Below are positions 48,223-57,493 of a DNA stretch of 64,000 bases, piece after piece. Below the pieces are notes generated by a model, which was not told where the DNA came from, made no database searches, and worked only from the letters and a program-made list of their open reading frames with translations. Origin of the DNA: Staphylotrichum longicolle (taxonomy: Eukaryota; Ascomycota; Sordariomycetes; Sordariales; Chaetomiaceae); the NCBI GenBank assembly GCA_019096155.1, contig JAHCVI010000001.1, positions 6,882,001-6,946,000 on the forward strand, given 5' to 3'. A program made the translations under genes and the position numbers. The first letter of the stretch is position 1. Every line of letters begins with the position of its first letter.

Positions 48223-49269
48223 TCACGCTTTGCCACTCCCCTTCACTCCCTCCCCGCCCTCCAACGCCTTCATCCTCTTCTTGTACGCCATCGGACTCTC
48301 CAACTCCACCTTCGCCTCCCCCGCAGCCCCGGATCCAGCCCCAATCCCAAAAAACCCACCAACACCGCCCCCATTCTTCTTCTTCTTCTCCACCGCCCAC
48401 ATCCCCCTCCCCTTCTTCCGCGCCAGCGCCTCGGCGGCCCGGTACCGCGCCTCCATCCTGGCGCCGCCAAACTCGGCGCCCGTCTTGCCCTCGTACGTGA
48501 CCGCCAGCCCGCGCCGGAGCAGCTCCAGCCCGACGTCCCTCTTCCAAAAGAAGGGCGGCCGGCGCACGTACGCCGTGGCCACGACGCGCTCGTACTGGTC
48601 GCGCTTGTAGAGGAAGGCGCGCACGCGCCGGTGCAGCACGTAGCTCTCGAGGAAGGCCAGCGCCTCGGCCGCGAAGGGCTGCGCGGGGCGGCCAAAGTGG
48701 GCGCCCTCGGGGGCGTCGACGCCCGCGAGGCGGACGGAGATCTGTTTTGTGGAGAGAGGGGGGTTAGATGATTTTCTTTTTGGGGGAACGGGGGAGAAGG
48801 TGGGGCTTACGGTCCGGCCCTTCAGCTCCTTCCTGTCCTTGGGCACGCGGCGCAACCAGCCCCAGCCTGCGAGACGGCCGCCGGGAGTGTGGAACAGGTG
48901 GAAGCCATCGCCGTCGCCGACGCTGGTGACCTTGCCGAACAGGCTGCGGCGGCGGAAGAAGCTTGGGGCAATGTGGGCGGTCGCGGGGATGCGGCGCAGG
49001 TAGGAGTGGTAGAAGGTCCAGAGGCCTAACGAGAGTCCGGCGGCGGCAGCTGGGGCAAGCCAGTTGTGGGGGACGGCGAGGTGGTCTCGGATGCTATGCT
49101 TGGTGGAATCGATCCATGAGCCTTCACTCCTGGTTGAGGGCGGCGGTGAGGCCTGTGGCCTGTCGTTTCCCGTCATCTGCGCCCTGGTTCTTGTGCTTGA
49201 ATCTGGTCTTGAACTCCGCTCGTCATCGTTGCCGCTCGGTGAGGACGCGGACGGAAAGCCCCATGGCAT
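48223..49269 (-). CDS. LCL3: LCL3 membrane-anchored staphylococcal-nuclease-like endonuclease
   Basis: Exons 49269-48811 and 48741-48223; 69-nt intron GTAAGC...ACAG, branch-like CTAAC; 325 residues. The chosen start gives MPWGFPSASS, the usual LCL3 N terminus; the open frame extends further 5' (to 49395), but that part is unlike the family. After a Ser/Pro-rich lead, one membrane segment lies near residues 70-90 (WLAPAAAAGLSLGLWTFYHS), then the SNase (TNase) domain from GKVTSVGDGDGFHLFHTPGG. Catalytic-type residues are visible in VRLAGVDAPEGAHFG, in YKRDQYERVVATAYVR and in LLRRGLAVTYEG. Yeast Lcl3 is reported at mitochondria. The C terminus is Lys/Gly-rich and basic. The intron length is a multiple of three and has no stop, so automated annotation may miss it. 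It is divergent from the HAD gene by 764 bp. Confidence 0.93.
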   Translation of the reverse strand: MPWGFPSASSPSGNDDERSSRPDSSTRTRAQMTGNDRPQASPPPSTRSEGSWIDSTKHSIRDHLAVPHNWLAPAAAAGLSLGLWTFYHSYLRRIPATAHIAPSFFRRRSLFGKVTSVGDGDGFHLFHTPGGRLAGWGWLRRVPKDRKELKGRTVSPTFSPVPPKRKSSNPPLSTKQISVRLAGVDAPEGAHFGRPAQPFAAEALAFLESYVLHRRVRAFLYKRDQYERVVATAYVRRPPFFWKRDVGLELLRRGLAVTYEGKTGAEFGGARMEARYRAAEALARKKGRGMWAVEKKKKNGGGVGGFFGIGAGSGAAGEAKVELESPMAYKKRMKALEGGEGVKGSGKA

Positions 49270-49830
49270 GATGGTTCGACCGCGGCTGATGGGGGATGGT
49301 TGGCGGTTGCGGCCCACAGATTGTTGCTGCAAAGGGACAAGCTTGGCTCGGCCAGTTCCGTTTGGTGTGGGAGGGCGCACGGGCCTCCCCCACATCGGCC
49401 CTCAAGGTGTCAGTGGGGTCAAGCTTGGTTCTCCAATTCTGGGTCTTGACTCTTGAACGCCTCACCTCACCATTGGTGTCAAGGTGAATCAGCCTCCGAG
49501 TCAACTTCAGCTCGCCACGGTCACGATGTGTCATCAGTCACTTGATTCTTGGCGTGCCCGAGAATCTGGGCCTTGTAAGGACACCGGTGAAGGCGACTGA
49601 GACAGCAAGAGCAGAGAGAGAAGAGACGAGAGCAACATCATCAGGTATCGTTATGGGTGAGACGTGTGATAGGTAGAGACGGCCCGAGAGCTCGGGTCTG
49701 GTGGAGGTTGGTAAGCAGGGCGGGCTTCTTCTGTCTGATGGAGAGAGTCATCATTTGGCAGACCTTTGAAGAGACGCTAATTCGATGATTCGGCTTCTAA
49801 GGAATTTCCACAACCTGCACGGGCCACAAG

Positions 49831-49877
49831 TGTGCAGGATAATTCCAGACGTTATCCCGCACCGATTATCCTGCACA
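49831..49877. promoter_or_regulatory. Inverted repeat with GATAA cores upstream of TATA box
   Basis: Left arm 49831-49843 (TGTGCAGGATAAT) and right arm 49865-49877 (ATTATCCTGCACA) are perfect 13-bp inverted copies with a 21-bp spacer. The spacer holds a third, related copy, GTTATCCCGCAC at about 49851-49862, and a partial copy CCTGCAC lies at 49815-49821. The arms end 14 bp before a TATA box and about 155 bp before the HAD start codon, a natural place for a dimeric regulator. GATA-type factor binding is a possibility, though the flanking G is not the preferred base. Function is inference. Confidence 0.6.
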
Positions 49878-49891
49878 TGTTTGGGGTTGTT

Positions 49892-49897
49892 TATAAA
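49892..49897 (+). promoter_or_regulatory. TATA box of the HAD hydrolase gene
   Basis: TATAAA, about 137 bp upstream of the start codon at 50034 and just 3' of the inverted repeat. A second TATAAA-like motif at about 50020 is too close to the start codon to be the main one. Confidence 0.55.
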
Positions 49898-50033
49898 CCC
49901 GAGAGAATGTCCACACACCACAACCGAATCTCTTCCTTCATCACTCTTTCATCACCACGCCAATTTTAAGAATTCAACTTGAGCTCCAACGATTCAACCC
50001 CCTTTTCACGCTCCTTACATATAAACCGCCAAG

Positions 50034-51329
50034 ATGGTCCTCCTCCTCCTCGACTTTGATGGGACTATTACCCAACAAGACACCCTCCATACCTGTATGT
50101 CAGATTTATGTGTTGTTTATACTCCTTGTTGGCTCTCTCGTAGCAACATGCTCCTAAGACATCACCTCTGTCTCCTTCACCAAACCTCCGCCCCACACTC
50201 CCCTCCCTCCCCCTCCCCCTCAACCCAACATCCCCCTTTCCCCTCCACTCGATCCCCCCCCTCACCTCATCAGGAACCTCAAATACCCAACTAACACTGT
50301 TGGCCCCTGACAAGTAATTACCCTCTCCATCTCCGCCCTCCCCCCCACGCCACCTTCCCCAGCGGTCCCTCCCCTGCCTCGCCGGCCCCAACCCTGCCCC
50401 CTCCAAGCACGAACCATACCACGACCTGAACGACGACCACGCCGACTGCCCCCTCCTCAACCGCCCGCCCACCGCCACGCAGACCAAGGAGGCCCTCGCC
50501 GCCCTCTGGGCCCACATCGTGCGCGAGTACGTCGCCGAGCACGCCCGGCACGCCGCGGCCTACCCGCACCCGCCCGCGTCCCGCACCACGCTCGCGCAGG
50601 AGCTGGCGTGGCTGGAGAGCGTGCGGGACGTGGAGCGCGCGTCGCTCTTCCGCGTGGGCCACGCCGAGTTCTTCTGGGGCGCCGCGCGCGGCGAGACGCT
50701 GTTTGAGCTCGGGAAGGAGGCGGTGCGGTTGGGGGGTGAAGGGAACGGGGAGGAAAAGGGGAGAACGCGGGGTGGGCGTGAGGGTGAGGAAGGGGTTTGG
50801 GGAGTTGATGGGGCAGGTTGAGGCGGAGGCCAAAGCCGGGACGACGGGGGAGGGGTTGGAGGGTCGGGTCGTCAGCGTGAACTGGTCGGGGCAGTTCATT
50901 CAGGGGGTGGTTGAGGCCGGGTGTGGTGGGCCGGGGAGGACCGCGGGAATGGTGGTCTTGTCGAATTGGGTGGAGGAGTCAGAGGGCCAGGTGGAAGGGC
51001 CGGGCGAGATCGGGGAGCCGCTTGTGACGGCGGGGGACAAGTTGCGCGCCATGCAGCACTATATTGGGGATTATGGAAAGGACGGGGAGGCTGTAGTGTA
51101 TGTGGGGGATTCGCCGACGGACTTGGCGTGTTTGATGGAGGCGGATTTGGGGGTGGTCATGGCGGATGATGGAGAGAGTAAACTGCTGGAGACGCTGAAA
51201 AGGATTGGGTTCGAGGTACCGCATGTTGGGGAAGCAGGGGAAGCGAGCCGCTTGGTGTGGGCAAAGGACTTTGAGGAGGTTCTTCGAAGTGGTGTGGTGG
51301 ACAGGGTCAAGAAGCGGCCTGTTTCTTAG
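50034..51329 (+). CDS. HAD-superfamily hydrolase/phosphatase, frame disturbed
   Basis: The N terminus MVLLLLDFDGTITQQDTLHT contains HAD motif I (D7-x-D9-G-T), and the C-terminal part has motif IV-like VYVGDSPTDLACL; the family uses the first Asp as nucleophile to hydrolyse phosphate esters. Motif II/III region: VVSVNWSGQFIQGVVEAG and KLRAMQHYIGDYGKDGE. Exon 1 is 50034-50094; a 220-nt intron (GTATGT, branch CTAAC, CAAG) leads to 50315. From there 50315-51329 is two bases too long. The frame changes near a seven-C run (50340-50346) and a six-G run (50731-50736). Dropping one base at each restores one frame of about 357 residues. A 43-nt GT-AG segment (50365-50407) could fix the first shift but is shorter than any intron here. 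The substrate is unknown; the layout resembles fungal cytosolic MtnX/phosphoserine-phosphatase-like proteins. Confidence 0.75.
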
Positions 51330-51810
51330 ATAGGGGCCGGTGACCGAGACACTGATTTGCGGCGTGGTGTTACAAGAACCCCTTTTCCCTGCCTGTCCCA
51401 GCTCAAGCCAACCAGCACAGCGCTGCACACTATTTTTTTTCTTGCCCTCTTCCAACCTTCTATGTGGTCCAACTACATTTCAAGAGTATCCTCGCTGTGC
51501 AGAAATTCTGTTTTCTCCTTGGCCTTGTTTGAAATGCTGGAGCAACAAAGCGTGTCAGCCACAGCCAGGAATCCAAACAAAGAACCTCTGCCCTTGTCCA
51601 AACCGTACAGGTGAGCTCCAGCAACGCAAAGAACAATGCCTTTCAGTGCTCACAACCCAAATCTCTAGACACCGGAACAACCATGATCTCCATCCCAGCT
51701 ATATAAACCCACCTCCTACTGAATCCCACCATGATGCCCCCCTTAACCCACCCACAGCGTCACCCTCGGCCATCTCACACCACCACCCACCAACCCCACG
51801 CAATCCAACA
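51330..51810. promoter_or_regulatory. Promoter of the small Cys/His protein gene
   Basis: This is the 3' flank of the HAD gene and the promoter of the gene at 51811. The frame of the downstream gene stays open back to an ATG at 51340, but that segment is low-complexity and the TATA box lies inside it, so it is treated as untranslated. Confidence 0.55.
51700..51707 (+). promoter_or_regulatory. TATA box (TATATAAA)
   Basis: A consensus TATATAAA, 104 bp upstream of the ATG at 51811. It supports that start over the upstream in-frame ATG at 51340. Confidence 0.6.
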
Positions 51811-52371
51811 ATGTGCTTCCACCGCCGCCTCGTCTACACCTGCAGCCACCACGTCTGGCTTCAGATCACCCGCCCCTGCGCCGCCGAGGAGTCCTTCGAC
51901 CGCGGCGAGGCCGACACAGGCTGCGGCGTCCGGTGGTCGCACGGCTTCGACACGGTCCGCGTCCAGTTCCCGTGCCCCGCGTGCGTCGCGCAGCAGACGG
52001 CCCACACGTCCCGGCTCGGCGCGGTCAAGGACCAGATCAGGGCGCTCAAGGAGCAGCTGAAGACGATCAAGGGCCCCGAGGCGGTCAAGGGGGATGCGTG
52101 GCTTGGTGGGGAGGAGGGCGGCTCGGAGGGGCAGGGTGTTGTTGCTGGTGTTGCTGTTGCTGTCGACGAGACGGGCAGTGACGAGGCTGTGTTGTCCGGG
52201 AGCGAGCAGACGGACGAGACGTTGGTCGAAGGGGAGGAGGAGGGTTGTCTGGACGAGTCCATGGAAGAGGTAAGAGTTGACCCCAAGCATTGGCCCTTCA
52301 AGTTGCCCCTCGTTATTGCCGAGCGGAGGCGAGAGCAGGCCGAGGTCGAGACGGGTGCACAGTCTGAGTAG
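51811..52371 (+). CDS. Conserved-looking fungal Cys/His-rich protein, unknown function
   Basis: Intronless, 186 residues. The first ~60 residues have an ordered Cys/His pattern (MCFHRRLVYTCSHHVWLQIT, then RPCAAEESF, TGCGVRWSHG and a CPAC pair), suggesting one zinc-binding unit. I recall this N-terminal pattern from uncharacterised sordariomycete proteins but know no function. A basic coiled-coil-like helix follows (AVKDQIRALKEQLKTIK). The rest is acidic and disordered with a short ordered patch near the end (HWPFKLPLVIAERRREQ). Start chosen because of the TATA box 104 bp upstream and the sharp change from low-complexity to structured sequence at this Met. Confidence 0.65.
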   Translation: MCFHRRLVYTCSHHVWLQITRPCAAEESFDRGEADTGCGVRWSHGFDTVRVQFPCPACVAQQTAHTSRLGAVKDQIRALKEQLKTIKGPEAVKGDAWLGGEEGGSEGQGVVAGVAVAVDETGSDEAVLSGSEQTDETLVEGEEEGCLDESMEEVRVDPKHWPFKLPLVIAERRREQAEVETGAQSE

Positions 52372-52929
52372 ACTTGTTTGCTCGCACAACCCCTTCCTTT
52401 TTTTCAACTGAATTTTTTTTTCGACTTTGAAATATGCTGTACCTTGCTGATGTTTGTGAAGAAGAGCGAGTTTGTGAGCGGTAAACACATCGTCTCCGTC
52501 GTGCCCGAGACGCTGAGACAGCTGTGGAGGGCTCGGTGGTTTGAGACGAACTGTTATGGCACAGAGACACAGCTCGTGAGCGAAACAAAGAACTTGTTGT
52601 CGGCAGCTATGGCAGTCCAGCAACCGAACCCGTCTTCGGATCTCTGTGGGCACATCAAATGAAGTTGGGATTGGTAGAGGGGTACAGGGATAAGAGACAT
52701 TGGGATCTGGCAACTGAACCTTGAACGTTGGTGAGATGGCAAAGTTTCTTGAAAATCAATCTTGAGATACTTCGCGGTTGTCCTACAGCCACAGTAGCAA
52801 AGCATTTGTCCAATTTTCTGATCAGGGGTATAATCCGTGTCCTGAGACCTTCTGTAAATGCAAACCCACGCTGCCTCCGAAACGCCATCCGAGACTGCCT
52901 CTCGGGCTTTTTGAAAATCCGGGAATCTA
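52372..52929. other. Convergent 3' flanks
   Basis: 558 bp between the stop codon of the Cys/His protein gene (+) and that of TFG2 (-). No gene; the small frames at 52378-52662 and 52655-52888 lack support. Confidence 0.5.
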
Positions 52930-54144
52930 CTACAAGACATCCTCCATCTTGATGTCTTCGTCGTCTTCATCCTCCGAAAGCACGTCGGCCTTGGGCACAG
53001 CGGCGTCGTCCGCTGGCTTGGGCAACGAGGCCACCATGCTCTGGTACTCGGCCTTGAGCGACCAGTGGTTTGCAAAGGTGCCGGACCGGTGCAGCACGGC
53101 AATCTTGTCGAGACACTCGCGCAGATAGGCCTCGGGCTGTGGGATCTTACCCCGGAACGCCTTGATGGACCAATACTTGTGCTCTGAGAAACACTTGGCG
53201 ATGGCGTCCAGCAGCTGGTTTTCGGGCCAGCGCGTCGCCTTGTTCTCCATCTTCTTGGCCTTGGTCGGCTTCTCCCGTGTTTTCTGCGCTGTGTCAGCAG
53301 AGATTCACGACCAAGAAAGGCGTGAGCACATACAAGGAAGGCATCCCAATCGTGGCCAGTGGTGATATCGCCAGATTGGGGCCAGAAGCTGTTGAACATT
53401 TGCACCCTTTTCTGGGGCTGTTGGGCAGCCTCTGCCCGGATGGATAGGAACCTGTCGGCCTCCGCGTTCCGCAACGGAGTGCAGATCACTTCATGCTTAA
53501 TCCGGCCTGCAATCTTGGTTTTCTCTGCACAGCGTGTTAGCAACCGTGTCTTGGCCTGGCGAGGCAAGCGGCAGACGGACTCGGAATGGGCCTGCGGGCG
53601 TATGGTGCGCCCTTTCTGCCCCGCTCGGCGGGCGGCTCCATCTGCTTCTGCTGCTTCCGCAGTAGGTGGGCGGGGATGCCCTGGGCCAAAGCAGCCGCCC
53701 TCTCCTTGTTTTTGGCCGCGTAGCTGGGCAGATCCTGCTCGGTGAAGACGAATGTGTTGTTGACGTCGTGGTTCGCAACCTCCATGTCGTACTCCTTGGG
53801 CACCTCTTTGTGAGCTGGTATCTCCGGCTTGAGGCGCATTCGCAATCTCTGCCGGTAGATGCTTCTGTCAGCAGCGCTCAATGGCAGAACTGGGAGGCAA
53901 GCAGGCTGACCGTTTTCCCAGTCTCGTCGGTCCACTGGCGGATTGTCCCAATCTCAATCTCGGCATCATCGTCGAGACCTGACCAGGCTTCCCAGACGTA
54001 GTTTGGAAGGCGCGTGAGATACATGCGACTGTTGGAGGAGTCCCCGGTAGCATCGTAGAATTCAAGGTCGGGGGTCTCGTCGACCTCGTCCATGAAGGGC
54101 GAGCCCGTGTCGGGCTCTGCTTTGATTTGTGGTTGCTCTGCCAT
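52930..54144 (-). CDS. TFG2: TFIIF beta subunit (TFG2/RAP30)
   Basis: Four exons (54144-53911, 53848-53581, 53524-53334, 53283-52930) give 348 residues with introns of 62, 56 and 50 nt. TFIIF accompanies RNA polymerase II into the preinitiation complex. The N-terminal dimerisation barrel is recognisable (PDLEFYDATGDSSNSRMYLT, RLPNYVWEAWSGLDDDAEIE; then RLRMRLKPEIPAHKEVPKEY). A central linker includes HLLRKQQKQMEPPAERGRKG and RPIPKKTKIAGRIKHEVICT, the latter assembled across a splice. The C-terminal winged helix is clear: RWPENQLLDAIAKCFSEHKY, WSIKAFRGKIPQPEAYLREC and LHRSGTFANHWSLKAEYQ. It ends with an acidic tail (EDEDDEDIKMEDVL). It is head-to-head with the CCCH gene at 496 bp. Confidence 0.95.
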
Positions 54145-54640
54145 CTTCGAAACTCGAGGGTGTCGCGCGATGATCAAATCAGTCGAGGTCGGCGGGTGTT
54201 GGTGTGTTGTTGTGTTGTTGATGGCGAGACTGAGGGATGCCTTTGACAGACAAAGGAAGCAGCCAAAAGCAGCGAATGAAAGCAATGGCTTCCAGTGTCT
54301 TGCAGGCTGCCGGTGCAGTGAGGTCAGCAAGTGACGCGCTGGTTGTTAAAGTGGGCCACCCAATCTTGGCGGTGGTTCCAGAAGCTTTGTTCCATGATTG
54401 GTCAGCTTTAGCGCGCCTGCCAAGTCCTCAGCCGCGGGCACTTTGCGATTGCGCATTTCTTGGACTCCCGTGAATCTCGCACACAGCATAAATCGCCCTC
54501 CGCCCTCGCTTTGTTCTTCCTGCATCGTACAAATTTCTTGCAACGCTCAGCATTTTCCATCGTACCCGCGCTGGACTAAATAAGTTTCCCTTCGCACATT
54601 TTCCGGGCATATCGACAAGCATCAACACTCAGCAACCAAA
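54145..54640. promoter_or_regulatory. Shared divergent promoter TFG2/CCCH gene
   Basis: This 496-bp gap between two start codons supplies both promoters. No TATA box or other specific site was identified. Confidence 0.45.
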
Positions 54641-56206
54641 ATGTCGACGGCAGAGGATCGAGAGATGATGGAGAGGATCAGTCGTTTGGCGGGCCAGATC
54701 AATCGCCACAAAAACCAACAAGCAGGCTTCGTGCCCGCACCGCCTGCTCGACCGCATCACCACCGTATTGTTACCGAGCGACCACAAGATTTCGGGATCC
54801 GAACTAATCCCCTCCAAGATACAGGCCACGCAAGTGGGTGGCGCCGCGGCGGGTTCCCCCATCGCGGCGGTCATTCCGGCGCCCGAATGCCTGTTTATCG
54901 CAACAGGACGCTCATTTTGAACGGCACCTCCCAGACGAACCAGTCGGCGGATACCGAGTCGGGCGCTACATCGGACGCCTCCACGTCGTCGTGGGTGACG
55001 AAGAACGATCGCCACATGCAGCTGATCAATTCCAACGTCTACAAGAAAGATGCGCAGGCAAGGACGGTTGCTTTGGAACAGACACGGCGCCAAAAGCTGG
55101 CGCTTAGGGACAAGCAAGAGCGTGCCAAGCTGATTAGCCATCTTAATCGCATGGTAAACAGCGGAGGATTTGGGGCAGCTAACCAGCAGACTCCGGCCGG
55201 CAACAAGTACGAGATCGCTGTGCAGGGCGTCCGGTTCGTCGTGGCCAAGAACGGCAGCAAACTTGTCAAGGTTCCCGGTGCGTCGCGGGATCACGCAGGA
55301 GGTTCTCAGGGTACTCACATGGGCGCAGGCGACGGCAACTCGGCCAAGGCTACGCCCAAGATGGCGGTCATTGGAGGCGTCCGCTTCTACCGGAGCAAAA
55401 ACGGCAACCTGTACCGCCACGGCGTTGTCAAAGCGCAGCGGTATGTTTCTTGGGATCACGGCGCTGGGCGACTAACCCCAGCAATTTCTGGCAGGCACTC
55501 GGGCGCCGTCAAGAAGGTCAATGTGCCTTGCAAACAGTTTTCCATGACGGGTAACTCCATATTCCTCGACCGACGCCCCGAGCCACACTTCTCCGACCGG
55601 GCTTCGGTAAGTCACCCGATCTTCACTAACCGCTACACAGGCTCCTGCACCCAAGGCCCACGCTGCCGCTACGTCCACGACCCGCACAAGGTGGCGATTT
55701 GCAAGGACTTTTTGCAGCAGGGCGAGTGCGCCCACGGCGACAACTGCGATCTCTCGCATGACCCCACTCCCGAGCGCACGCCGACGTGCCTGCACTTTGC
55801 CCGGGATAGTTGCACCAAACCTGACTGCAGGTATGCTCACGTGAAAGTGTCACCAGCTGCTCCAGTGTGCAGGGATTTTGGCTTCTACGGCTATTGCGCG
55901 AAGGGCGCCAGCTGCCCGGACCGCCACGCCTTCGAGTGCCCCGACTTCAGCAACACGGGCGTCTGTAAGATCAAGGGGTGTAAGCTGCCCCATCGGGAGA
56001 GGGCAAGCGTCCTCCGGCGCGGGGCGGCCGGCGGACGGGACCTGTCCAGCGTGGACGACGAGGAGATGGAAGACGTCTCGAGCGAGGACGACGGCGAGTC
56101 GATCGACGACGACGACGTCGACTCGGACGAGGTGGACGAGTTCATCGGCCAAGACGAGAGGGGAGGCCTTGATTTCGCGGAGCAGAAGGACTTCATCGAG
56201 CTATGA
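54641..56206 (+). CDS. Five-CCCH zinc-finger protein (ZC3H3/Red5-like)
   Basis: Exons 54641-55440, 55495-55550 and 55641-56206; introns of 54 nt (GTATGT...CTAAC...GCAG) and 90 nt (GTAACT...CTAAC...ACAG); 473 residues. Fission yeast Red5 and human ZC3H3 act in nuclear poly(A) RNA surveillance and export; by analogy this is a nuclear RNA-binding protein. The second splice is needed to form finger 1 (CKQFSMTGSCTQGPRCRYVH). Fingers 2-5 follow closely: CKDFLQQGECAHGDNCDLSH, CLHFARDSCTKPDCRYAH, CRDFGFYGYCAKGASCPDRH and CPDFSNTGVCKIKGCKLPH. Upstream are a helical region (MSTAEDREMMERISRLAGQI), a Gly/Arg/His-rich stretch and two similar segments (GVRFVVAKNGSKLVKV and GVRFYRSKNGNLYRHG), a short internal repeat also seen in ZC3H3-type proteins. 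The C-terminal 70 residues are strongly acidic. Both introns are stop-free and multiples of three. Confidence 0.88.
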   Translation: MSTAEDREMMERISRLAGQINRHKNQQAGFVPAPPARPHHHRIVTERPQDFGIRTNPLQDTGHASGWRRGGFPHRGGHSGARMPVYRNRTLILNGTSQTNQSADTESGATSDASTSSWVTKNDRHMQLINSNVYKKDAQARTVALEQTRRQKLALRDKQERAKLISHLNRMVNSGGFGAANQQTPAGNKYEIAVQGVRFVVAKNGSKLVKVPGASRDHAGGSQGTHMGAGDGNSAKATPKMAVIGGVRFYRSKNGNLYRHGVVKAQRYVSWDHGAGRLTPAISGRHSGAVKKVNVPCKQFSMTGNSIFLDRRPEPHFSDRASVSHPIFTNRYTGSCTQGPRCRYVHDPHKVAICKDFLQQGECAHGDNCDLSHDPTPERTPTCLHFARDSCTKPDCRYAHVKVSPAAPVCRDFGFYGYCAKGASCPDRHAFECPDFSNTGVCKIKGCKLPHRERASVLRRGAAGGRDLSSVDDEEMEDVSSEDDGESIDDDDVDSDEVDEFIGQDERGGLDFAEQKDFIEL

Positions 56207-57493
56207 TGCTGTGCCTGTTGCCCGCTTCGGCTTCGGCTTCGGCCTGATCCGTGCACTTCATCTTTTCGTTGCATTGCCTGGCGCGCATCGATAAACTTGA
56301 TACCCCCTTTTGCGTTACTGCGGTCTTTTCAGGAATAGGAATTAGGAAAAAGAGAAAAAAAAGGGCACTGGCCATGGTAGTGAGTGGTGCAAAAAGAAAG
56401 AAAAGTTGTGGAGGCGTCCTGGTTGTATGGTGTATCCTGTTGGATTTTAGATTTACGAAACTTTTCCAGAACCCCCCTTGAGGGATGAATAAACATGTAT
56501 CATGGACTGTGTATCTCTCATTGTTGCGCCAGTCAGATTTCGCCTCCGATCCCCCCTGGAGCGGATGTGCTTTGCCGTCGTTGATGATCACCACGGGTGC
56601 TTGCGGATGGAGCCGGCAGTTGAGGGGAACTGCGCCAAGATCTGGGGAAGCCTTAGCTTTCGCTTCCCGATCAGTCAGCTGTGCTCGCCCGCTCGTGATA
56701 TACTCGAGTACACCTAAGGTACTTTACGGCGGGGATATACCGGAGCTTGTGATTCGGCAACTGTTTTCCAGCTTCAATCTTCCCCCCCCTCCCCTTGAAC
56801 AGTAGGCCCCGCTTCGAGTAGACGTCACCTACTGCCCACTCTGTGAGGAGCAGCCTCAAAGTGTTACACTTACGGACCTGCTCCCCTCCATGCCGGAACA
56901 GGCAAAGGGCTGACTGCAGGCAACTGACCATCCCCGGCTGTCCCTCCCCTGGCCGCTTTTGGGTCTGTGTAACGCGGAATGGAATCTGACTCCCCTATGA
57001 CTCCACCCGTTGGCTACGTCCAAACCAAGCTAGGTCGTGGCTCGCATGATCCGGACTGACGGGACCCGGAGCAAGACCAGCGGATGCTGCTGAGGAAGCG
57101 TGTGTCAGCTATTAGATATGGCAAATCCCCCTCTCACACCCTCCCCTCTCCTCCCCTCCCCTCCCCTCTTCGATGGGAACCTGTGTGGCGTGTTCCCGGC
57201 ACCTGGGTCGATTCCGTTCGGCGGGTATTGAGCCGGGTATTTGATCCGCGGGCCGATGTCTGGGGCTTGCAGTCGCTTGCCGACTGCTGGAGGGAGGCCA
57301 TGTATATATGGGGTTGTATGCGTTGGGGGCTGAAACATGCTGCGGTCTGCTGACTGGGAGGTAACTCAAATCTTACTACATACATCCGTTCACAACAGCC
57401 TTGACGCGCTTGCATTCCTACGCTTGAAAAGGGACCTCAACTTGAGCTGCACCAAAGATAGCAGACCCCTGAAGTAACATTGACACAATCACA
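56207..57493. promoter_or_regulatory. 1.3-kb promoter region of the flavin monooxygenase
   Basis: This is the 3' flank of the CCCH gene followed by the monooxygenase promoter. It includes a CT-rich tract at about 57140-57171 and a TATATAT motif near 57303, 190 bp upstream of the start codon. No coding region was recognised. Confidence 0.45.

Larger units (their letters stand above)
49270..50033. promoter_or_regulatory. Divergent promoter LCL3/HAD hydrolase
   Basis: There are 764 bp between start codons. Next to the HAD gene it carries a clustered GTGCAGGATAAT-type motif and a TATA box, listed separately. The rest shows nothing recognisable. Confidence 0.5.

Noticed and set aside
50365..50407. 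43-nt GT-AG intron in the HAD gene
   Set aside because: Shorter than every other intron in the window (50 nt minimum) and replaceable by one surplus base in an adjacent C run; not excluded without RNA.
51340..51810. N-terminal extension of the Cys/His protein from an upstream in-frame ATG
   Set aside because: Low-complexity sequence containing a TATA box at 51700-51707; the structured protein begins at the Met at 51811.
55607..55640. Alternative 34-nt intron in the CCCH gene with a consensus GTAAGT donor
   Set aside because: Too short for spliceosomal removal and would leave finger 1 disrupted.
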